The notes: generated by a model not told the origin, from the sequence alone. A DNA stretch of 55,182 nt from Acidobacteriota bacterium (GCA_963169195.1 CAUJDN010000091.1:1-55182); one strand, 5' to 3'; positions 7,398 through 15,526 are shown, counted from the first letter of the stretch. A program made the numbers and translations.

Positions 7398-8783
7398 TCA
7401 CTTGTCTTCGAGTCCGGCCGGCGCGAGGCGGGCCAGGCGCACGGACCATGCCGGCGGGCGCTCGTCCCGCATCTCGGCGCGCTCCTTCGTCACGACGGCG
7501 GCGCGCACGAGGTGGGCACCGACGAACTTGATCGGCTCGGGCGGGAATCGACCGGCCGACCGGCCGATGAGCGGGTGTCGCCCCCACTCGTCCGACGTTC
7601 CGAGCGCCATCGACGCGAGAATCCGCCCGCCGACGAGGCTCGGGCCGACGCCGTTGCCGCTCCAGCCGATGCCGTACACGATGTGCGGACGACCGGCCAG
7701 ATGGCCGATCAGCGGCAGGCTGCTCGGCGTGCGATCGATGGGTCCCGACCACGAGTGAGTGACCGGCACGTCGACGAGCGAGGGATAGCAGCGCCGGAAG
7801 TCGGCCTCCACGTCACGGGCCCGGCGCGCACTGCGGTCGAACGCCGGGCCGATGCGTCCACCGAAGGCGATGGTCCAGCCTCCCTTGCCGAACGCGACGC
7901 GGCCGTCGCGGGTGACGCGGTAATAGTCCACCATCGTCTGCGAGTCGGTGATGCAGAGGTCCGGGTGCCAGCCGAGCGCAGCCAGCCGCTCGGGAATCGG
8001 AGGGGTCGCGATCATGTCGCTCGAAATCACGGCGATCGACCGCGCGAGCTCGCGGATGCCGGCCGCCCACGCGTTGGTGGCGATGACGAGCGTGTCGGCG
8101 ACGAGCGTCGCCCGCTGCGCGCGCACGACGATGGGACGGTCGCGGCCGAAGCCGTGGACGGTCGTGCCCTCGTGAATGCGGACGCCCAGTTGGAGGGCGT
8201 GTCGCCGCAGGCCGCGTACCAGCGCCGCGGGCTGGACGACGGCGGCGGTCGCATCGTAGACGCCGGCAAGATGCGCGGGAGACCCGGCCATGCGCGCCAC
8301 GTCGGCGCGGTCGATACGACGGAACGGCTCGACGCCGGCCCGCGCGCACGCGTCGAGCAGGCCCTCCCAGGCGCCGACCTGCGCGGCGCTCGTGGCCGTC
8401 CACAGCCACCCGCCCCGACGGAAGTCGGCGTCGATGTCGTGCGCGACGCAGAACGCGCGTATCTCGTCGATGGCGGCCTCGGACTGCCGGGCGATGCGCA
8501 CCGCGTCGGCCGGACCGACGAGCCTGGCCAACGAGGCAAGCTTGGGCCACCACGAGAGCACGAACCCGCCGTTTCGCCCCGACGCGCCGCCACCGCAGAT
8601 GTCGCGCTCCAGGATCACGACGTCGCAGGCGGGCTGTGCCTGCTTGATGCGAATCGCCGTCCACAGCCCGACGTAGCCGCCGCCGATGATGGCCACGTCC
8701 GCGCGGCCACGGCCCGAGAGTGGTGGCGCCTTCGGCGCATCACCGTCGACCTCCTGGAGCCACAGGGAGCGATGCACGGACAT
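7398..8783 (-). CDS. FAD-dependent amine/amino-acid oxidoreductase (DadA/DAO family)
   Basis: The 461-residue protein begins with a short arm, then the FAD dinucleotide fold AIIGGGYVGLWTAIRI (about residues 31-46) and the GGGASGRNGGF segment typical of gamma-glutamylputrescine-oxidase-like members of the DAO family. Near the C-terminus GIGWSGNGVGPS forms the second flavin contact. Family members oxidise amino acids or polyamines to the imine with FAD. The substrate here is not inferable. It follows the DsrE-like gene on the same strand. A GTG at 8798 overlaps that gene's TGA and is an alternative coupled start giving five more residues (MTSSV). Confidence 0.8.
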   Translation of the reverse strand: MSVHRSLWLQEVDGDAPKAPPLSGRGRADVAIIGGGYVGLWTAIRIKQAQPACDVVILERDICGGGASGRNGGFVLSWWPKLASLARLVGPADAVRIARQSEAAIDEIRAFCVAHDIDADFRRGGWLWTATSAAQVGAWEGLLDACARAGVEPFRRIDRADVARMAGSPAHLAGVYDATAAVVQPAALVRGLRRHALQLGVRIHEGTTVHGFGRDRPIVVRAQRATLVADTLVIATNAWAAGIRELARSIAVISSDMIATPPIPERLAALGWHPDLCITDSQTMVDYYRVTRDGRVAFGKGGWTIAFGGRIGPAFDRSARRARDVEADFRRCYPSLVDVPVTHSWSGPIDRTPSSLPLIGHLAGRPHIVYGIGWSGNGVGPSLVGGRILASMALGTSDEWGRHPLIGRSAGRFPPEPIKFVGAHLVRAAVVTKERAEMRDERPPAWSVRLARLAPAGLEDK

Positions 8784-8794
8784 GACCGATGATG

Positions 8795-9139
8795 TCACTG
8801 CCCGACCTTGATGTAGCCCCACCCGGCGCGCGGTCTGGCGACGATGTCACCGATGCCGTCGGGCACGACCTCCACGTTCGGAATCAGTTGGCTGCTGTCG
8901 AGCGTCTGGTTCTTCATCGCGATCCCGCAGACCGTGAAGCTTGCGTGCAAGTCGCCGATCGCCCTGGCGATCTCGGCCGCGCGCGTCGTCTTGCCGGCGA
9001 TGACGAGATCCGGCCCGCGCCCGTACGTCACGACCGCGGCTTCGTTCCGCGGGTTCACCGCCTTGACCTCGTTGATCCAGCGAAGGACCGCCTGCTGGTC
9101 AGTCGGATCCGCACTGGTGAGATCGAAGACCTGCTCCAT
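8795..9139 (-). CDS. DsrE-family (sulfur-relay-like) small protein
   Basis: The 114-residue protein has the alternating beta-alpha pattern of the DsrE/DsrF fold: a YGRGPDLVIAG strand, a central ASFTVCGIAMKNQTL segment with one conserved cysteine, and a C-terminal VVPDGIGDIV strand. In DsrE proteins that cysteine carries persulfide, but many relatives have unknown roles, so sulfur transfer is only suggested. The Met at 9139 is chosen because AGGAGGACGGC precedes it. A longer frame to 9280 has no support. It is the first gene of a two-gene unit with the FAD oxidoreductase. Confidence 0.7.
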   Translation of the reverse strand: MEQVFDLTSADPTDQQAVLRWINEVKAVNPRNEAAVVTYGRGPDLVIAGKTTRAAEIARAIGDLHASFTVCGIAMKNQTLDSSQLIPNVEVVPDGIGDIVARPRAGWGYIKVGQ

Positions 9140-9281
9140 GCCGTCCTCCTGTTGGCCGGCCGGTCGCCGTCCGCCGGCCGGGCCCGAGGCGATCGGGCCG
9201 CCGGCGCGCCGTGGCGAACGGATCGGAGCGCGATGGTAGCGAAGCTGGGTGCTGAGCGGAAGCGCTGGATGCTCGAACATC

Positions 9282-9307
9282 CCGGCGGCTCGCGCGTGAG
9301 CCGCCGG
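9282..9307 (-). terminator. Strong GC-rich hairpin downstream of tRNA-Arg
   Basis: CCGGCGGCTC pairs perfectly with GAGCCGCCGG across a six-base loop. It lies 43 bases beyond the CCA end of the minus-strand tRNA gene and upstream of the DsrE unit, so it probably ends the tRNA transcript. No T-tract follows. Confidence 0.45.
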
Positions 9308-9349
9308 ATGTCCTGGAGACTGGCGTGGCGCAGCCAGGTCCGGAGGAGT

Positions 9350-9426
9350 TGGCGCGCCCGGAAGGATTCGAACCTTCGACCCCCGGCTTAGAAGGCCGGT
9401 GCTCTATCCAACTGAGCTACGGGCGC
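9350..9426 (-). tRNA. tRNA-Arg (anticodon TCT)
   Basis: A complete cloverleaf reads on the minus strand: acceptor GCGCCCG pairs with CGGGCGC, the D-arm includes GCTCAGTTGGATAGAGC, the anticodon stem CCGGC/GCCGG encloses TCT, and the T-arm is GAAGG-TTCGAAT-CCTTC. The 3' CCA is encoded (9350-9352). The length is 77 bases with CCA. TCT reads AGA/AGG, rare codons in a genome this GC-rich. No integrase or repeated attachment site is next to it. Confidence 0.97.
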
Positions 9427-9430
9427 ACAC

Positions 9431-9450
9431 CAGGCCGCTCAGGCGGCCTG
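9431..9450 (-). terminator. Hairpin between the beta-barrel gene and tRNA-Arg
   Basis: CAGGCCGC pairs perfectly with GCGGCCTG across a TCAG loop, just upstream of the tRNA on the minus strand and downstream of the outer-membrane protein gene. It may separate their transcripts. There is no T-tract. Confidence 0.4.
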
Positions 9451-9540
9451 ACCGTGAGAAGTCAGACGCACAAACCATCCGTGCTCCTCCCGATCGTACA
9501 AGGGTCAGACGCGGCGCGACAAGCCCGACTCCCGACAGCG

Positions 9541-10140
9541 TCAGTACCGCAACACCAGCCCCACGCCCCCGCGCCAGAACCGCACCCGCGCCCCTGTGCC
9601 CGCGATCAGGTCGTCGCCCTCGCCCAGGCTGCGGATGTAGCGCAGGTCGAACCGCACGCCCACGCTGTTGGACAGCATCCCGATGGCCCCGCCTCCAAAC
9701 GACACCGCCGGCATCGTGCTTCGGATGGGGAAGACCGACTGGATGTCCCGTGCCTCGGCACGCATCAGTCCGCCGCCGGCCACCACGTACGGCCGCAGCG
9801 ATTCCCGCGTCACGCTCAGCGGCAGCGTCAGGATGACGCTTCCGGTGAGGCTCGTCACGAAACTGCCCGGGACGACGATCTCCCGCTCGCCCCGCTCGAA
9901 GAACCCGGGCACGTAGCCGATGTCGCCCTCGACGCCCAGGATGCCGGTGCCGACGAGCGCCACCGAGGCGCCCAGCGCGCTGGCTGTTTCGCCCGCGCCC
10001 TGCTCGAGGTCCGCGAAGAGCGAACTCCCGCCCGCGAAGGTGAAGCCGAGATACGGGATGACCAGCAGGTCCTGCGCCGCCGCCGGCACCGGCGCCAGGA
10101 GCAGCAGGACGGCGAGCACGCTGGTGAGGGCACGGCGCAT
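9541..10140 (-). CDS. Small outer-membrane beta-barrel protein
   Basis: The 199-residue protein has a clear signal peptide ending PVPAAAQ. Alternating amphipathic strands (LLVIPYLGFTFAGG, GVEGDIGYVPGFF, SLRPYVVAGGGLMRAEA, GVRFDLRYIRSL) follow, and the C-terminus is VGLVLRY with a terminal aromatic residue. This is the pattern of an eight-stranded OmpA/OmpW-like porin-family barrel. The start is the Met at 10140, directly before the RR-type leader, rather than the longer frame to 10212. A beta-lactamase-like gene lies just upstream on the same strand (75-base gap), so the two may be co-transcribed. The ligand or function is unknown. Confidence 0.75.
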   Translation of the reverse strand: MRRALTSVLAVLLLLAPVPAAAQDLLVIPYLGFTFAGGSSLFADLEQGAGETASALGASVALVGTGILGVEGDIGYVPGFFERGEREIVVPGSFVTSLTGSVILTLPLSVTRESLRPYVVAGGGLMRAEARDIQSVFPIRSTMPAVSFGGGAIGMLSNSVGVRFDLRYIRSLGEGDDLIAGTGARVRFWRGGVGLVLRY

Positions 10141-10215
10141 GATGGCTGCGGCCGGACGAGCGGCACGGCGCCGACTCCCCGATCGCCACGACTGGGGCGT
10201 CGGCGCGGCCACGCG

Positions 10216-11286
10216 CTACGCCGCGAACAGCCGCAGGAAGATCTTCACGAACGGCGAGGCGGTCACGTCGCCCTGATCGAGACTTGCCCCGCGGCTGAGG
10301 CCATCACTGTTGGCCAGCACGATCAGCGTGATCCGGCGCGACGGCAGCTTGAGGATGAGCGCCGAATAGGCGTCGGGGATCTGGCTGAAGTGCCACACCA
10401 GCCGCTCTCCCTGGTGACTCTGCACGAACCACCCGAGGCCTGTCGGCAGCGGCGTCCCCGTGAAGTTCGCCGGGCTCCACGCCACCGCGAGCGTCTCCGG
10501 CAGCAGCAGGATGCCATCGTCGATGGCCAGGTCGAACTTCGCGAGGTCCATGGCGGTGGACACCAGGCCGTCGGCGGCCGACAGCCCGCGAGGGGCCTGA
10601 TCGTTGCGCGAGGCGCGCCCGTTGCGGTCCACCCGGTAGGGGACGGCGAGGCGTGCCAGCACCGCCGCGTAGCGATCCAGGGCCGGCTTCTCGAACAGTT
10701 CCCGGGCGGGGTGGTCCGCCGCGGCCAGGTCCTGCCCGGGCACGGTGTCGACCATGGCCAGCCGATTCAGCACGTCCTCGGCCAGCGCCGTCCGGAAGGG
10801 CTCGCGGCGGCAGCCCTGGACGACGTGGCTCAGGGCGGCGTAGCGCGTCTCGTCGTACCGGAACTGCCCGACCGGCGTGCCGTCGGAGGCGTGCGCCAGG
10901 ACGTGGCGCACCGTCGCCGAGGGGGCGGGAAAGTCCGGCGCCCACCGGATGACCGGCTCGTCGATGTTCAGCAGGCCCCGCTCGGAGCATTCACCCAGCA
11001 GAACGGCCGAGAGCGTCTGGGTGAGCCCCCCGATGGGGTACGGGGTGTCGGGGGTGGCGGGCACATTGCGCTCGGCGTCCTGCTGGCCGAACCCGCGCTG
11101 CCAGGCGACGTGTCCGTCTCTGACAATGACGGCGGACAGGCCCGGGATGCCGGTCTGCTGGCGCAGCGAGTCCAGGTACCGCTCGAAGAGCGACTCGAGC
11201 AGAACCTGTCCCTGCCCGGACCCGGGAGTGGCCACGGCCAGGCTGGCCAGCACGACGAGGGCGACCACGCGGAGGCGTCGAATCAT
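10216..11286 (-). CDS. Beta-lactamase-fold (class C/esterase-like) protein lacking catalytic motifs
   Basis: The 356-residue exported protein has a signal peptide (about 1-25) and the serine beta-lactamase/D-Ala-D-Ala carboxypeptidase-like layout: LDSLRQQTGIPGLSAVIVRDG, DTPYPIGG, LLNIDEPVIRWAPDFP, VRHVLAHASDG, then GLVSTAMDLAKFDLAI. However, the nucleophile motif SxxK is replaced by GLTQ (about residues 88-91), the expected Y-x-N is YAA, and the C-terminal HxG-type motif reads WHFSQIP. All three catalytic signatures are missing, so I call it a probable pseudoenzyme, perhaps a binding protein. It should not be read as an antibiotic-resistance gene. The start ATG and the signal peptide agree. 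Confidence 0.75.
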   Translation of the reverse strand: MIRRLRVVALVVLASLAVATPGSGQGQVLLESLFERYLDSLRQQTGIPGLSAVIVRDGHVAWQRGFGQQDAERNVPATPDTPYPIGGLTQTLSAVLLGECSERGLLNIDEPVIRWAPDFPAPSATVRHVLAHASDGTPVGQFRYDETRYAALSHVVQGCRREPFRTALAEDVLNRLAMVDTVPGQDLAAADHPARELFEKPALDRYAAVLARLAVPYRVDRNGRASRNDQAPRGLSAADGLVSTAMDLAKFDLAIDDGILLLPETLAVAWSPANFTGTPLPTGLGWFVQSHQGERLVWHFSQIPDAYSALILKLPSRRITLIVLANSDGLSRGASLDQGDVTASPFVKIFLRLFAA

Positions 11287-11362
11287 GGTGCCGCTAACTG
11301 GCTGGAATCATAGCATCTTCACCAGCCGGAGGAACCCCCGTCCGGGGACGGCCCGGGTGTGT

Positions 11363-11368
11363 TACAGT
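11363..11368 (+). promoter_or_regulatory. Candidate -10 box TACAGT for leaderless DUF4390 gene
   Basis: TACAGT lies nine bases before the GTG at 11378. No Shine-Dalgarno fits between them, consistent with transcription starting at or next to the start codon. Confidence 0.4.
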
Positions 11369-11377
11369 CTCGGACTG

Positions 11378-11929
11378 GTGCGTGGGTTCTTCCGGAGTCG
11401 CCTGATCGGGTGGGCCGTCCTCGTCGGCCTGTTGACGACGCAAGGAGTACCCCTGTCGGCCGAGACGCTACGGGTGCGGCCCATGGTCCGCGGCGGCCAG
11501 GTCCTCGTGTCGTTCCAGCTCGAACAGGGCTTCACGGACGAGGTCCGGGCGGTGGTCCAGAGCGGCCTTCGTACCACGTTCACCTACACGGTCGAGCTCA
11601 AGCTGAAGGTCCCCGCCTGGGTGGACCGCACGATAGGCGTGGCCGTGGTCTCCACGACCGTCGAGTTCGACAACCTCACGCGGCGGCACACCATTTCACG
11701 CACGCTGGACGGCCGCATGGAAGAGTCGCGGGTGGTCGAAGACGAGGCCGTCGTGCGCCAGTTGATGACCAACGTCGAGCGCCTCCCGCTCTTCGACACC
11801 AACCTGCTGGAACAGAATCGCGAGTACTACGTCATCGTCCGCGCCGAGGCCCGGCCGCGGAGCGGCGCGGCGTTCTGGCCGTGGGGCGGCGCCACCTCCG
11901 GGTCGGGCAAGTTCACCTTCATCCCCTGA
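11378..11929 (+). CDS. Exported DUF4390 protein
   Basis: The 183-residue protein has a signal anchor or peptide (LIGWAVLVGLLTTQGVPLSA). A DUF4390-like beta domain follows: LRVRPMVRGGQVLVSFQLEQGF, VQSGLRTTFTYTVELKL, LTRRHTISRTLDGR, LLEQNREYYVIVRAEARP. DUF4390 has no assigned biochemical role. In Proteobacteria it often sits by NtrY/NtrX-type genes, but here it stands alone between a divergent beta-lactamase-like gene and a REP-like element. GTG 11378 is chosen because it gives a clean signal peptide and lies just after a -10-like box. Confidence 0.75.
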   Translation: MRGFFRSRLIGWAVLVGLLTTQGVPLSAETLRVRPMVRGGQVLVSFQLEQGFTDEVRAVVQSGLRTTFTYTVELKLKVPAWVDRTIGVAVVSTTVEFDNLTRRHTISRTLDGRMEESRVVEDEAVVRQLMTNVERLPLFDTNLLEQNREYYVIVRAEARPRSGAAFWPWGGATSGSGKFTFIP

Positions 11930-11956
11930 CAGCCCGTGGTGGAAGGGGCTGTCATC

Positions 11957-12019
11957 GGGAAAGGGGGACAGTCCCCGTTTCGCGTCGCTCGCGTTCGTAG
12001 GGAAACGGGGCCTTTCCCG
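11957..12019. repeat. REP-like palindromic element (GGGGACAGTCCC family), copy 1
   Basis: The outer arms CGGGAAAGG and CCTTTCCCG and the inner arms CCCCGTTT and AAACGGGG form a long hairpin around a variable centre. The left arm contains GGGGGACAGTCCCCG, the motif repeated at 18976-19017 and 45484-45496. It lies just after DUF4390 and may also act as its terminator. Confidence 0.7.
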
Positions 12020-12090
12020 CCTTTCCCTCTGCCCTCGACCACTGCCTGCGGCAGCCCGTCGCCTCCCACCCGGGCTGCCAGGGGGCCTGC

Positions 12091-13356
12091 ATGACGTTGG
12101 ATCGGCGGCGCTCGCGTGCGAAGGCTCGCGCCGGCGTGGCGGCGGTCCGCAGGATCGCGCTCGCCGCGACCGCCGCGTCGATCCTCACCGGCGCGGCGCA
12201 GTCCCCGGTCACCACGCTGGAGACGCCGACCGGCCCAGGCAGCCATGCCTACGCCATGGCTACCGGCGCCGACGGGCACACCTATCTCGTCTGGATCGAG
12301 CCCGCGGAGCCAGAGAAGTACCACGCGTTGAAGTTCTCGCGCTTCGACGGGCAGCGCTGGCTTCCCGCGCGGGAAATTGCCCGCGGCACCGACTGGTTCG
12401 TGAACTGGGCGGACCATCCCTCCCTGACGGCCTGGCCGGACGGCACGCTGATCGCCCACTGGCTGGTGCACACCGGGCGCAAGCAGGGCTCCTACGGGTA
12501 CGGCATCCGCGTCGCGCGTTCGACGGATCTGGGCGCCACCTGGACGACGGTGTTCGAGGATGGGATGAAGAACGTGTCGGACTACGCCGGCTTTCTCACC
12601 TTCGCGCCGCGCGAAGGCGGGGCGGACGCCATCTACCTGAACCCGCTGAAGCCCGACGAGGACGCGCCCGCTGGCGGGCACGAGGTGGAGCACATCAAGA
12701 CCCTCGCTGCGGTCACCTTCGGAACGGACGGCTCCGTGAAGGACCAGCACGTCGTGGACGCGGACGTCTGCTCGTGCTGCACGACCGACATCGCGCACAC
12801 GTCGAGCGGGCCGGTCGCGGTGTACCGCGATCATCAGCCCGGCGAGATTCGTGACATCGCCATCGTCCGCCGGGTGAACGGACGGTGGACGGCGCCGAAG
12901 ACCGTGCACGCCGACCGGTGGAGGATTCCCGGCTGCCCAACCAATGGCCCTGCCGTGGCGGCGCACGGGCCGCGTGTCGCCGTGGCCTGGTTCACCGCTG
13001 CGAAGGACACGCCGCGCCTGAAGATGGCGTTCTCGGAGGATGGCGGCGCCACGTTCGGCGATCCCGTCGTGATTGACGATGGGCGGCCGGTGGGGTGGCC
13101 GGACGTGGTGATGCTGGAGGACGGGGCGACGCTGGTCAGCTGGCTGGAGCGGCGCGGTGAGGGCGTCGGTGAGGTGCTGGTGCGGCGCGTCTCGCCGGGG
13201 CGCGCGCCCGGGCCGCCGCTCGTGGTGGCGCAGAGCGCGAGCGGCCGCGCGACGGGCGTGCCGCACATGGCGCGCGCCGGGGACCGCGTGCTCGTGGCGT
13301 GGCGCAACGCGCGCGTGCTCACCGCGTCCGTGCCGCTTGCGGCCGTCGTGCCCTGA
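12091..13356 (+). CDS. Exported BNR/sialidase-like beta-propeller protein with CSCC motif
   Basis: The 421-residue protein has an export signal (RIALAATAASILTGAAQ). Repeated propeller blades with BNR/Asp-box-like signatures follow (VARSTDLGATWTTVFED and MAFSEDGGATFGDP). The centre carries DADVCSCCTTDIA (about residues 228-240), a cysteine triplet that could bind a metal or form disulfides. Sialidase-like propellers of this kind are commonly annotated as exo-alpha-sialidases, but the arginine triad cannot be assigned by eye, so enzymatic activity is unproven. The gene precedes the metallopeptidase and ATP-grasp pair by 15 bases and may be in the same operon. Confidence 0.7.
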   Translation: MTLDRRRSRAKARAGVAAVRRIALAATAASILTGAAQSPVTTLETPTGPGSHAYAMATGADGHTYLVWIEPAEPEKYHALKFSRFDGQRWLPAREIARGTDWFVNWADHPSLTAWPDGTLIAHWLVHTGRKQGSYGYGIRVARSTDLGATWTTVFEDGMKNVSDYAGFLTFAPREGGADAIYLNPLKPDEDAPAGGHEVEHIKTLAAVTFGTDGSVKDQHVVDADVCSCCTTDIAHTSSGPVAVYRDHQPGEIRDIAIVRRVNGRWTAPKTVHADRWRIPGCPTNGPAVAAHGPRVAVAWFTAAKDTPRLKMAFSEDGGATFGDPVVIDDGRPVGWPDVVMLEDGATLVSWLERRGEGVGEVLVRRVSPGRAPGPPLVVAQSASGRATGVPHMARAGDRVLVAWRNARVLTASVPLAAVVP

Positions 13357-13371
13357 CGACGCTCCTGACCC

Positions 13372-14403
13372 ATGGCCCGCGCCCACCCCGTGCCGGACAC
13401 CTGGGCCGAGCTGCCCGACGAGTCGCTCCTCGATCTCCGGCTGTCGGACCTCCCGCTCGCGCTGGCGGGCACGGTGATGGAAACCCGCCTGACGCAGCTC
13501 AAGACGGAGCTGGCGGCGCGCGGGCTGGACTTCCCGATTCACTTCTACCTCGCCGAAGAGTGGTTCACGCCCGACGGCCACGCCTCGATGGCCGTGCCCT
13601 TCTACCTGGCACACCCGCGGCTCGAGAAGCTGGAGCAGGCGCAGATGCTGGCGGTGGAGGGCGGCGAGCACGAGTGGTGCATGCGCATCCTCCGGCACGA
13701 GGCCGGGCACGTGGTGGACAACGCCTACAAGCTGCGTCTCCGGCGGCAGCGGCGACAGATCTTCGGCAAATCGTCTGAGCCCTATCCCGAGTTCTACACG
13801 CCCAGGCCCTACAGCAAGAGCTTCGTCCTGCACCTCGATCCGTGGTACGCGCAGAGCCATCCGGACGAGGACTTCGCCGAGACCTTCGCGCTGTGGCTGA
13901 CGCCGGGCGCCAATTGGGAGCAGCGCTACGCGGGGTGGCCGGCCATCAAGAAGCTGGAATACATGGATCGCCTGATGCGGTCGCTGGCGGGAAGGCCGGC
14001 GCTCGTGGCGGCCGGCGACGAGGTGGACCCGCTGCGCCGGCAGCGAAAGACGCTGCGGCAACATTATCGCCGGAAGCGACGTCATTACGGCGTGGACCAT
14101 CCGGCGTTCTACGATCGCGACCTGCGGCGGCTGTTCTCGGACGCGCCCGATCACGCCGACCGGCCGACCGCCGTCCAGTTCATCCAGCGCCACCGGCGGG
14201 CGGTGCGGCGCATGGTCGCGGAATGGACCGGCATCTACCAGTACACCATCGACAAGGTGCTGGAGGACATGATGGCCCGGTCGCGCGAGTTGAAGCTGCG
14301 GATGGCGCTGCCGGAGGACCAGGCGCGCCAGGAGTTCACCGTGCTGCTGACGGTGCAGGTGATGAACTACCTGCACAGCGGCCGACACCGGGTGGCGCTG
14401 TGA
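13372..14403 (+). CDS. Putative zinc-dependent metallopeptidase (HEXXH)
   Basis: The 343-residue soluble protein has no signal peptide. The zinc motif RHEAGHVVDNAY lies at about residue 113. A third ligand candidate is the glutamate in HPDEDFAETFALWL (about 166), placing it in the gluzincin-like HEXXH...E group with a putative zinc-binding metallopeptidase annotation. The C-terminal half is arginine-rich and helical (RRQRKTLRQHYRRKRRHYG). Its TGA overlaps the GTG of the next gene (GTGA), so it is translated together with an ATP-grasp ligase. A peptidase and an amide-bond-forming enzyme made in fixed ratio point to a shared peptide substrate. No Shine-Dalgarno is obvious at ATG 13372. Confidence 0.75.
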   Translation: MARAHPVPDTWAELPDESLLDLRLSDLPLALAGTVMETRLTQLKTELAARGLDFPIHFYLAEEWFTPDGHASMAVPFYLAHPRLEKLEQAQMLAVEGGEHEWCMRILRHEAGHVVDNAYKLRLRRQRRQIFGKSSEPYPEFYTPRPYSKSFVLHLDPWYAQSHPDEDFAETFALWLTPGANWEQRYAGWPAIKKLEYMDRLMRSLAGRPALVAAGDEVDPLRRQRKTLRQHYRRKRRHYGVDHPAFYDRDLRRLFSDAPDHADRPTAVQFIQRHRRAVRRMVAEWTGIYQYTIDKVLEDMMARSRELKLRMALPEDQARQEFTVLLTVQVMNYLHSGRHRVAL

Positions 14404-15431
14404 CCATCCGCCGGGTGCTCGTCCTCGTTCACAAGGATCTCGTGCCGCCCGACGCGCCGGATCCGGCCGAGGTGCCCACCGCCGCCTGGCGGATGGAGTG
14501 GGACGTCGTCTCCACCCTGAAGAGGGGCGGCTACGAGCTGCGTGTCATCGGCGTGCACGACGACCTGACGCCCATCCGCCAGAACGTGGAGGACTTCACG
14601 CCCGACATCGTCTTCAACCTGATGGAGGCGTTCGCGGACATCGGCGTCTTCGACCAGAACGTGGTGAGCTACCTCGAGCTGCTGCGGCTGCCCTATACCG
14701 GGTGCAACCCGCGCGGCCTGACGCTCGCACGCGACAAGTCGCTCTCGAAGAAGCTCTTCGCGTACCACCGGGTGCCCGCGCCGGACTTCACCGTGGTGCC
14801 GCTCAACCGGAAGCCCTCGGTGCCGAAGAAACTGAAGTTCCCGCTGATCGTGAAGTCGCCCACCTACGAGTCGTCCATCGGCATCTCACAGGCGTCGGTG
14901 GTCGCCAACGAGGAGCAGCTCGCGCGGCGGGTGCAGTTCATCCACCAGTCCATCGGTACCGCCGCCATCGTCGAGCAGTACGTGGACGGGCGCGAGCTCT
15001 ACGTCGGCGTGATGGGGAACCTGCGGCTGCAGGTGTTCCCCGTGTGGGAGATGTCGTTCGCGAAGATGGGCGAGAGCAGCTGGCGCATCGCCACCGAGCG
15101 TGTGAAGTGGAGCGTGGCGTACCAGAAGAAGCACGGCATCGAGACGGCCGAGGCACAGCTGCCGCCGGAGGTGGCGACGCAGGTGCAGCACCTGGCGAAG
15201 CGCGCGTACCGGGCGCTGGACCTGTCGGGCTACGCGCGCATCGACCTGCGGTTGCGCGAGGACGGCAAGCTGTTCGTGATCGAGGCGAACCCGAACCCGC
15301 AGCTCGCGCAGGGGGAGGACTTCGCCGAGTCGGCGCGGCATGCCGGCGTGGAGTACGGGCCGCTGCTGGACAAGATCATGACCCTGGGCCTGCAGTGGAG
15401 GCCGTCGCGGATGGCGCACGACATCGGGTAG
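14400..15431 (+). CDS. ATP-grasp ligase related to D-alanine--D-alanine ligase
   Basis: The 343-residue protein has a Ddl-like three-part ATP-grasp layout: N-terminal VLVLVHKDLVPP and PDIVFNLMEAF (preATP-grasp), TGCNPRGLTLARDKSLSKKL, then the ATP-binding KSPTYESSIGIS loop, AIVEQYVDGRELYVGVMGN, and the metal site IDLRLREDGKLFVIEANPNP. Such enzymes activate a carboxylate with ATP and couple it to an amine or amino acid. The N-terminus lacks the usual Ddl substrate signature and the cell-wall ddl gene is normally elsewhere, so a different peptide substrate is likely. GTG 14400 is chosen because it overlaps the metallopeptidase stop codon by four bases. Confidence 0.75.
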   Translation: MTIRRVLVLVHKDLVPPDAPDPAEVPTAAWRMEWDVVSTLKRGGYELRVIGVHDDLTPIRQNVEDFTPDIVFNLMEAFADIGVFDQNVVSYLELLRLPYTGCNPRGLTLARDKSLSKKLFAYHRVPAPDFTVVPLNRKPSVPKKLKFPLIVKSPTYESSIGISQASVVANEEQLARRVQFIHQSIGTAAIVEQYVDGRELYVGVMGNLRLQVFPVWEMSFAKMGESSWRIATERVKWSVAYQKKHGIETAEAQLPPEVATQVQHLAKRAYRALDLSGYARIDLRLREDGKLFVIEANPNPQLAQGEDFAESARHAGVEYGPLLDKIMTLGLQWRPSRMAHDIG

Positions 15432-15448
15432 GGAAGGTGAGGTGCTGA

Positions 15449-15526
15449 GGTTCTGGGGTTCTGGGGTTCTGGGGTTCTCGGGTTCTCGGGTTCTGGGGTT
15501 CTGGGGTTCTGGGGTTCTCGGGTTCG
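15449..15526 (+). repeat. GGGGTTCT tandem array 1 (8-bp unit, about 10 units)
   Basis: TTCT recurs at an exact 8-bp pitch from 15451 to 15515, with GGGG or CGGG between copies and a final TTCG at 15523. Runs of G4 spaced by TTCT are telomere-like and can form an intramolecular G-quadruplex on the plus strand. The array fills the gap between the ATP-grasp and PhzF genes. The peptide frame across it is a by-product and not a gene. Confidence 0.95.

Noticed and set aside
4518..8792. A 1424-codon plus-strand open frame
   Set aside because: It is antisense to the DUF3494, HEAT-repeat and oxidoreductase genes, has an Arg/Pro/Ala-rich composition with no domain, and is an artefact of GC-rich codon usage.
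9350..9426. tRNA-Arg as an integration site of a genomic island
   Set aside because: There is no integrase gene, no repeated tRNA 3' end, and the gene content on both sides is similar.
10216..11286. Antibiotic-resistance beta-lactamase
   Set aside because: The catalytic SxxK, YxN and KTG-type motifs are absent.
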